Origin: Muribaculaceae bacterium
Lineage (GTDB): Bacteria; Bacteroidota; Bacteroidia; Bacteroidales; Muribaculaceae
Direction: 5' to 3'
Assembly (NCBI GenBank): GCA_009775375.1
Contig: VSPO01000006.1
Location: 1-58,194 of the forward strand
Length of the DNA: 58,194 bases
In this document: piece by piece, positions 52,572-58,194 of the stretch
Position numbering within the stretch: position 1 is the stretch's first letter
Layout: each line of letters starts with the position of its first letter
Program-made: the position numbers and the translations under genes
Notes under the pieces: model-generated
Told to the model about the DNA's origin: nothing
Databases searched by the model: none
The model's input: the letters and a program-made list of their open reading frames with translations, nothing else

Positions 52572-53572
52572 TATCTCAGAGAATTAATCAATTTGCGATA
52601 GTTATTCTTAAAGATTGTGAAATTGAAGCAGTTCATATAAATCTCCCGGCCCTCACTTGACATCTTATCCAAATCTAATTGTTTTAGATTAGGAAGATTA
52701 TTAAGTACAGCTATAAGAGAATCCCACTCATTTGTCACAATACCATTCTTACTGTCTTGAACTATCTCGATGTTGCCTCCGACATTGTTGCATATAGCAG
52801 GGAGTCCTGTCTTGGCAGCCTCGATAAGAGAGATTGGCAATCCCTCATGTTTGGAGAACAGCATCATGAAGTCACAATTCTGCATTAATTCAGGAATGTC
52901 GTTTCTGAATCCCAAAGCGTGAAACTGTGTGCTGCCCTTGCAAAGATTTTCAAACTCCTCGTATTGCGGACCGGTTCCGGCAAACATAATTTTGATGCGA
53001 GGGTCAAGCTTGCCTTTCAGATGGTTTACAATTTCAATCTGCCGTTTGACGGAATTTATCCGGGCCGGATAAAGAATGGTAATATTATCCGGATCAAATT
53101 TCTTTGTCCGCGGCACACATGGAGATGTCTCACGGACGCAATTGTGTATTTTCGTTATATTGGTTCTCGGCACTCCGAAATAACCCGTAAGATTTCTGAT
53201 TCCGGCATCCGATATGGCTACGATATTCTTCGGAAAAAGTGACAGCCGCTTGTTTCCGTAAAGCTCATTGTGATGGACATAGGCACACTTCAAGTTCAAT
53301 CCGGGAATATGTCCGAGCAAGCACATAAGAGGGAGTAACCTTCGTTCATGAATAATTACTACAGAATTGCGGAACATAAAAGGATTCCTTAATCTTAGAT
53401 AATCACCCTCGGATATACCCAAATTGCCATTAACCTTATCGTATGGAATATTGCCGACAATCTTGGCGTCAAAACCATCTTTCAACGCCTCATGTATGTC
53501 AATCAATACACGCTGAATCCCGGTGACTTTATAAAGTTCAGTATTTAATTGGAAAACTCTAGTCTTATCCAT
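52571..53572 (-). CDS. glycosyltransferase family 4
   Basis: 333 residues, GT-B fold. The C-terminal donor domain has ITILYPARINSVKRQIEIV, IMFAGTGPQYEEFENLC, MLFSKHEGLPISLIEAAKTG with the EGxPxxxxEA motif. Donor and acceptor cannot be named. It overlaps the ferredoxin-type gene by 1 nt and the acyltransferase gene by 8 nt. Confidence 0.88.
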   Translation of the reverse strand: MDKTRVFQLNTELYKVTGIQRVLIDIHEALKDGFDAKIVGNIPYDKVNGNLGISEGDYLRLRNPFMFRNSVVIIHERRLLPLMCLLGHIPGLNLKCAYVHHNELYGNKRLSLFPKNIVAISDAGIRNLTGYFGVPRTNITKIHNCVRETSPCVPRTKKFDPDNITILYPARINSVKRQIEIVNHLKGKLDPRIKIMFAGTGPQYEEFENLCKGSTQFHALGFRNDIPELMQNCDFMMLFSKHEGLPISLIEAAKTGLPAICNNVGGNIEIVQDSKNGIVTNEWDSLIAVLNNLPNLKQLDLDKMSSEGREIYMNCFNFTIFKNNYRKLINSLR

Positions 53573-54140
53573 TTATATTTTCAGACAGATTTCTTATTAT
53601 CTTAGCCGGATTTCCGGCCACAATACAATTTGACGGCACATCTTTTGTCACTACGGAACCTGCGCCGATAATCACATTATCACCGATATTTACCGGATTC
53701 ATTATGACCGCTCCTGCACCGATGTAAACATTGTTGCCTATGGTGCAATTGTCTGTGTCGGCATCGGGCGTTTTCTTTCCGATAAGCACCATCGGCAGAA
53801 TCGTCAGGTTACGGCCTATACTCTTCACCGAATCAATCCTGCGATAGCCATGATGCACGATATGAAGCCCCGGTCCCACACAGTTCGGCTTTATATACAA
53901 CTGATGCTTCAGATTCATCCGTCTCCACTTGATGAAGTGCCATAACCGGAACAACCTATCCCACGGCTTTTGAGCTTTGTTGGTATAATATTCCAAATAT
54001 CGGAGATTACGGACATAGGCGAACATCGTCCCATTCTCACTCCATGAAAATTTAGCCAACAGAGGATATTTGAATCCAAAAGCGTTATGGTCGGCTTTCA
54101 GATAATTCGTTAAATCCTTTTTATTCGTTATCATCAACAT
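53565..54140 (-). CDS. left-handed beta-helix acyltransferase (serine O-acetyltransferase-like)
   Basis: 191 residues. Hexapeptide repeats run in the second half (DNCTIGNNVYIGAGAVIMNP, VNIGDNVIIGAGSVVTKD, and the end IVAGNPAKI). The active-site His is probably in LHIVHHGYRR. The N-terminus (KADHNAFGFKYPLLAKFSW) is the extension seen in capsule-locus relatives of CysE. It likely O-acetylates a sugar of the repeat unit. ATG codons at 54140 and 54134 are both possible. Confidence 0.85.
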   Translation of the reverse strand: MLMITNKKDLTNYLKADHNAFGFKYPLLAKFSWSENGTMFAYVRNLRYLEYYTNKAQKPWDRLFRLWHFIKWRRMNLKHQLYIKPNCVGPGLHIVHHGYRRIDSVKSIGRNLTILPMVLIGKKTPDADTDNCTIGNNVYIGAGAVIMNPVNIGDNVIIGAGSVVTKDVPSNCIVAGNPAKIIRNLSENING

Positions 54141-54149
54141 ATTATAACC

Positions 54150-55220
54150 TTATTCAAGCATTCCATTAAATAAGGAAACAAATTCTTCTTTTGCTCCGGG
54201 CTTATATGTGTTCTTTATTTCTGTCAGGTTTGATGCCTTTAACATTGCATCCGCTAATTCGTACGAGTTCTCAGGCGAAGCAAGATATCCGTTTTCTCCA
54301 TCCGATATTATACGGGATATAATGGGAATGCATGATATAGCCGCACAGGGCCTACCCAAAAATAAAGCCTCAATCAAGGCATTCGGAAGGCCTTCATATC
54401 TTGATGACAATACAAAAACAGTACAGTTTCTCACATAAGGGTATGGATTTTCTTTAAATCCAGTGAAAAAGACCTTTTCTGACAATCTATATTCTTCAAC
54501 CATTTGTTTCAAAAGGCCAAAGACTCTCCCATTATCATGTGATGTGTCTCCAATGAGGAACAGCTCGGAATTGGGAATTTTTTTTGACACCAATGCATAA
54601 GCATCTATAAGTATGTCAAACCCTTTCTGATACGCAAACCTACCGACAGCAACATACCTAACTTTATCATCTATCGGAAAAGGCGATGACTCTCCGGCTT
54701 TTTTTCTGATAGTACATTCATCTATGGGGTTATATATTGTATGTATTTTATTTTTTTTAATTCCGATACTGACAAGCTCATCTTCCATCTCTTCTGTCTG
54801 TGATATTACAACATCAGCTTTTTTATAAACAAGAGCAAGCGTTAGGCGCTTCAGAGATGGTATCGTATAAAGATAATTCTCATTTCGAACCACAAACCTT
54901 ATCCCTCTAAAAAAAGGAGACAGCATCAGTATTCTTTGATTCAGGTGCATTGCTGATGCAAATACCACATTAGGTCTTGTTTCTTTAATTTTAAAGTATA
55001 TATTCTTAAGCAGTCCTATTTGCGACTTTGCAATGATTTCGGATTGCCTCACTTTGGATGGATAAAATTTATTAATCCTATTTTCACCGCCAAAACTTAT
55101 CGTACAGAATTCGACATCCCATCCGTCGTCCAAAAGCATTTTTGCAATTTCAATCTGTACGCGCTCAGCTCCGCCCAAACCATTCTGTATAAATATCAAT
55201 ACTGACTTTTTAGCACTCAT
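54150..55220 (-). CDS. glycosyltransferase family 4
   Basis: 356 residues. N-terminal GT-B entry FIQNGLGGAERVQIEIAKML, donor domain VRYVAVGRFAYQKGFDILID, ELFLIGDTSHDNG, VLSSRYEGLPNALIEALFLG. Substrates unknown. A/T-rich like the rest of the distal locus. Lies 5 nt after the polymerase gene. Confidence 0.9.
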   Translation of the reverse strand: MSAKKSVLIFIQNGLGGAERVQIEIAKMLLDDGWDVEFCTISFGGENRINKFYPSKVRQSEIIAKSQIGLLKNIYFKIKETRPNVVFASAMHLNQRILMLSPFFRGIRFVVRNENYLYTIPSLKRLTLALVYKKADVVISQTEEMEDELVSIGIKKNKIHTIYNPIDECTIRKKAGESSPFPIDDKVRYVAVGRFAYQKGFDILIDAYALVSKKIPNSELFLIGDTSHDNGRVFGLLKQMVEEYRLSEKVFFTGFKENPYPYVRNCTVFVLSSRYEGLPNALIEALFLGRPCAAISCIPIISRIISDGENGYLASPENSYELADAMLKASNLTEIKNTYKPGAKEEFVSLFNGMLE

Positions 55221-55225
55221 AGTGT

Positions 55226-56329
55226 CTATAAAATTGGCTTATATTTGACAAACGGCATGAGTACAAAGACCCACAAAATTATTGACACCCCGTTAGGAGA
55301 AGTAAAATATGTTTCGGTCAAACCTGTTGCAATGAGAGCCAGCATAAAAGGCAGATAAGATCCTATGCTTTTAAAACAGCGTGTCATTACAGTCATAAAT
55401 CCTACACAAAAGAACGAAGCCAACAAAACTCCACCCTTTGTTATCATGTCAAGATAAGTTGAATCCAACGGTGCGTCATCCTCTATCGGTGCTCCGACCA
55501 ACCATTCCTTCTGCGTATATTCTTTTGTAAATTTTACAATATAGTAGAGTCGTCCGCTTGCCGCCTCGTTTATTTCTTTGTTGTCGTCCATATTTGCAGC
55601 CAAAAAGAAAGTCCCTATAAAAAATAGTATCGGGACAGGCGCGATAAACCATTTCATCCAATTGCGGATAAAACCAAACCAATATGCTATTGCCACTATA
55701 TCAACGACTATAATTCCATAAAACGCAGTACGACACCCTGTGATATAGTATGCAAGATATCCAAAAGTCAATGAAAACACAACATACGCCGTCTTTCGAT
55801 TATTCTTCATAACTATATACAAGAGCATCATAAGGAAAAGGACTAAGCCACCTATCCGATTTGTGTTCCCGGTGCCCAAGTCATAAACATATCGGGATAC
55901 TTTTATAGCGAATACAGAATCATTGTCAACAAACCCTAATAACAATACTTCTATCTGAAAGACGAGTTCTACACATAGTACAGTAACACCTATCTTTGCC
56001 AGATTCTTTAACGGAATTTTAAGATAGTCAATCTGATAAACCATAGCCATCATTACCCATACCACCAGAAGCCGTCGGGCAACTAATGAAATCAATAAGA
56101 AAAGCATGAGGAACACCTTGAATCTGTCCCATTTAACCCAGTCAAATGACAACAATAATGCACCAGCTATTATGTATCGGAATAACGCTGCCGCTGGTTC
56201 TATTTTCCATGAAATAAAATTCATGCAACATGCGGCTATATAGGCCATATATACAAGCAATACAGGATATGACGCAACCTTATGCCAATTATTGCCTATT
56301 TTACTGCAATATGTATATGGTGACTGCAT
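55226..56329 (-). CDS. O-antigen/capsule polymerase-like membrane protein
   Basis: 367 residues with about ten hydrophobic segments and a larger loop after residue 240 (LAANMDDNKEINEAASGRLYYIVK...). This layout, the lack of family motifs other than TGCRTAFYGIIVVD and the position among glycosyltransferases fit a Wzy-type repeat-unit polymerase. No flippase (Wzx) gene is present in the window, so it must lie beyond the right edge or elsewhere. Confidence 0.7.
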   Translation of the reverse strand: MQSPYTYCSKIGNNWHKVASYPVLLVYMAYIAACCMNFISWKIEPAAALFRYIIAGALLLSFDWVKWDRFKVFLMLFLLISLVARRLLVVWVMMAMVYQIDYLKIPLKNLAKIGVTVLCVELVFQIEVLLLGFVDNDSVFAIKVSRYVYDLGTGNTNRIGGLVLFLMMLLYIVMKNNRKTAYVVFSLTFGYLAYYITGCRTAFYGIIVVDIVAIAYWFGFIRNWMKWFIAPVPILFFIGTFFLAANMDDNKEINEAASGRLYYIVKFTKEYTQKEWLVGAPIEDDAPLDSTYLDMITKGGVLLASFFCVGFMTVMTRCFKSIGSYLPFMLALIATGLTETYFTSPNGVSIILWVFVLMPFVKYKPIL

Positions 56330-56334
56330 ATGGT

Positions 56335-57447
56335 TCAGTTTATCGATCTGATAAGATTCTCGATGTTAACTGCGACGTTTTCTTCGCTATATTCGGCGAC
56401 CGAGTTGACTCCCTGGAATTGTAAATTCGTTCTCAAAGAATCGTTATTTATTAATTCTTTAATTTTAAACGCCAATTCATCTACATTATCCGGAGTACAT
56501 ATCAATCCGTTTATATTGTTACAAACTGCTTCCGTCTGCCTCCCTTTATAGTCGCATGCAACAACGGCGCAGCCTTGGCTCATAGCCTCGACCATTACCA
56601 ATCCCCAGCCTTCATAGCGCGATGAAAGCACGAAAATCGAGGCTTTATGGTATTCTTCTTTGACATTTGGTGTATAGCTGACGAATTCGATTGATTCGGA
56701 CGCAGTACCAGCAAATTTTTTAAGCATATCTATAGTTGAGGCATCTCCGGTTCCTACAACTCTTAGTTTCCAGTCTGGACAATACTTGGCAACCTCTCTC
56801 CATGCCTTCATTAAAACATCAAAACCTTTCACATACCACTGGTCTATCCGCCCTACCGCGAGTACTATTTTTTCTTTTTTCGGAACTGTGGCAACCGGCT
56901 GCAAGAAAAGCGGATTATGAAGGACTTCGACATTATGTATTCCCTTTTTGTTCAGAATCTTCTTATCCGGATGGGTCAGTACGGTCACTTTATCAAAAAA
57001 ACGGTTGTCTATAAACTTATTCCGCCACTGTTTCCATGCAAATCCATGCCCTTTGGGGCGTTCATATGCATTATGGTCTGTTTGGATTAACTTTACCTTG
57101 TATTTTGCAAAGCATCTTCCCAACAAAACCGAATACGGATAATAATACAGCACATTCATGATTACATCAGGCTGCTCATTGTCAATATACAACCGTATCT
57201 GATTGAATATTCTTACGGGATTTAATACTTTCGCCTTTAACCGTTGGAATATCGAACGGCTCTTTAGTCTATAAAAATTCAATTGAACCAGACTGACAGC
57301 CCTATCCGTATCATATGTTTGCTGGCCGCGCAACCCTGTCATTATAGTTACCGAGTTTCCGCGACGGCTCAAACCGTTTGCCCAACTAGCAGCCACTCTT
57401 TCAGCTCCGCCACCTGTCAACGAATGTACTATTATTAAAATTTTCAT
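56335..57447 (-). CDS. glycosyltransferase family 4
   Basis: 370 residues. Typical entry IIVHSLTGGGAERVAASWANGL, donor-binding domain VLAVGRIDQWYVKGFDVLMKAW, LRVVGTGDASTIDML, FVLSSRYEGWGLVMVEAMSQG and VVACDYKGRQTEAV. The family includes enzymes that use UDP-Gal, UDP-GalNAc or UDP-Glc. Its start overlaps the stop of the upstream acyltransferase by 4 nt. Confidence 0.9.
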   Translation of the reverse strand: MKILIIVHSLTGGGAERVAASWANGLSRRGNSVTIMTGLRGQQTYDTDRAVSLVQLNFYRLKSRSIFQRLKAKVLNPVRIFNQIRLYIDNEQPDVIMNVLYYYPYSVLLGRCFAKYKVKLIQTDHNAYERPKGHGFAWKQWRNKFIDNRFFDKVTVLTHPDKKILNKKGIHNVEVLHNPLFLQPVATVPKKEKIVLAVGRIDQWYVKGFDVLMKAWREVAKYCPDWKLRVVGTGDASTIDMLKKFAGTASESIEFVSYTPNVKEEYHKASIFVLSSRYEGWGLVMVEAMSQGCAVVACDYKGRQTEAVCNNINGLICTPDNVDELAFKIKELINNDSLRTNLQFQGVNSVAEYSEENVAVNIENLIRSIN

Positions 57448-58135
57448 AAATCTTCAAAACTGATATCTCCCAACAGTCCCAACGGGAACGGAATCTCTCC
57501 GTTTATTTTATAAAAGTTCCAAATTTCCTGTTCAAGCAATGGATTATCTATTCTGATGCATCCTGACCTGACTGGTCTTGCAGGGACTCCAGCAAAAAAA
57601 GTTGCTATTTCTTGACCTGAATAATCGTGATTGAGAAGGCTTCCGCTTGCAACTATCGAATAGTCAGGCAATTTACCCCCATTATTGTCGACGAATTGCA
57701 AATCCAACAATGTTTTCCTATAAATATTTCTTTTTTTAGAGGTAAAATTTCACCACGTTTAAAATCGGCAACGAAATGGAAATTTGTATCCATAACCTGA
57801 CTGCGGTGTACAATCCAGCTGTTATCGCCTATCACTATTTTTTTAAAACAAGAAATATTGCAGGCATCTGTTATCTTAAACCCTCTGCCCAATTCCAAAA
57901 CAGCACCAAATCCTATCCTCAGCTTGTTCCCGGTTCCTATCACCCCCTCGCCATTGAATATTATCGTGCCTTGGTTTAATATTTCCGACTGTACCGACAT
58001 ATTCTGCGGTGCACCGCTGGCAGAATAATTGAATTTGACCATACCGGTTTTCAACGGACACCGAAAAACAATCTTTCCTGAAAGAGAATATATATGGTTC
58101 ATCCGAAAAATGGAGTTATGGCATGGTGTCGGCAT
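57444..58135 (-). pseudogene. hexapeptide acyltransferase, frameshifted at a G5 run
   Basis: The upstream frame (from 58135, or MNHIYSLSG at 58102) gives GTIIFNGEGVIGTGNKLRIG, ITDACNISCFKKIVIGDNSW and IFIGKHCWICNSSTIMG, then stops. With one more G in the run at 57674-57678 the frame would continue as KLPDYSIVASGSLLNHDYSG and FFAGVPARPVRSG to the stop at 57444. The joined protein, about 230 residues, is a left-handed beta-helix acyltransferase of the capsule type. Break may be natural or an indel error. Gene start is near the window edge; an upstream in-frame TAA at about 58171 shows it does not extend past it. Confidence 0.75.
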
Positions 58136-58194
58136 AACAAATAAGGAAACCGGGGATTCCGTTGATATTTAAAGTACCACCCATAAATTATCAG

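Overview
The window looks like a chromosomal segment from a gut Bacteroidales bacterium, most likely of the Muribaculaceae or a close relative. Three things point there: repeated promoter-like sequences of the Bacteroidetes type (a TTTG-like -33 element, 19-20 nt, then TAnnTTTG); an arginine operon built around the Bacteroides-type N-acylornithine transcarbamylase; and a Nudix-type AraR arabinose operon plus a type IX secretion cargo. No rRNA, tRNA or CRISPR array was recognised. Family calls are from reading translations, not from searches.

Layout. (1) 253-8505, minus strand: a compact, almost complete arginine operon, transcribed as GNAT acyltransferase, argG, argC, argD, argF', argB, an M20 deacylase and argH. 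(2) 9354-10301: cysK. (3) 10657-18136: an L-arabinose operon (galM lipoprotein, SSS sugar transporter, Nudix regulator AraR, araD, araA, araB), preceded by two matching palindromes that are good AraR operator candidates. (4) 18280-20713: a promoter, a strongly structured RNA or long leader of about 330 nt, and two secreted proteins, one ending in a type IX-like sorting domain. (5) 20816-27338: gltB and an AAA/DUF4143 ATPase flanked by two diverged copies of the gltB 3' end, its hairpin and 33-bp-period iterons. (6) 27397-30131: accessory islet with a TerB/PD-(D/E)XK protein, an S41 peptidase fragment, a DMT exporter and a small HTH gene behind a perfect 30-bp palindrome. (7) 30332-43884: a GH43 enzyme followed by a tightly coupled biosynthetic operon. 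(8) 43914-58194, minus strand: a surface polysaccharide locus (GDP-fucose genes, pyruvyl transferase, glycosyltransferases, polymerase), interrupted by a MntA-HepT toxin-antitoxin pair, a broken integrase and several disrupted genes.

The most interesting system is region 7. A membrane sensor with a SpoIIE/PP2C phosphatase and its own anti-sigma-type kinase domain, a STAS anti-anti-sigma protein, a two-module NRPS (C-A-T-C-A-T-reductase), a MATE exporter whose C-terminus is a second anti-sigma-type kinase domain, and a phosphopantetheinyl transferase are joined by overlapping start/stop codons. All the parts of a partner-switching pathway therefore sit around a predicted peptide-aldehyde synthetase, but no sigma factor is present. 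The exporter-kinase fusion suggests that export or membrane state is read by the switch. The STAS gene carries a frameshift at an A7 run, which could be a phase or slippage switch, or an error.

Disrupted genes recur in this window (STAS A7 run, gmd amber codon, integrase, last acyltransferase at a G5 run). Some may be assembly errors, so these calls need read-level checks.
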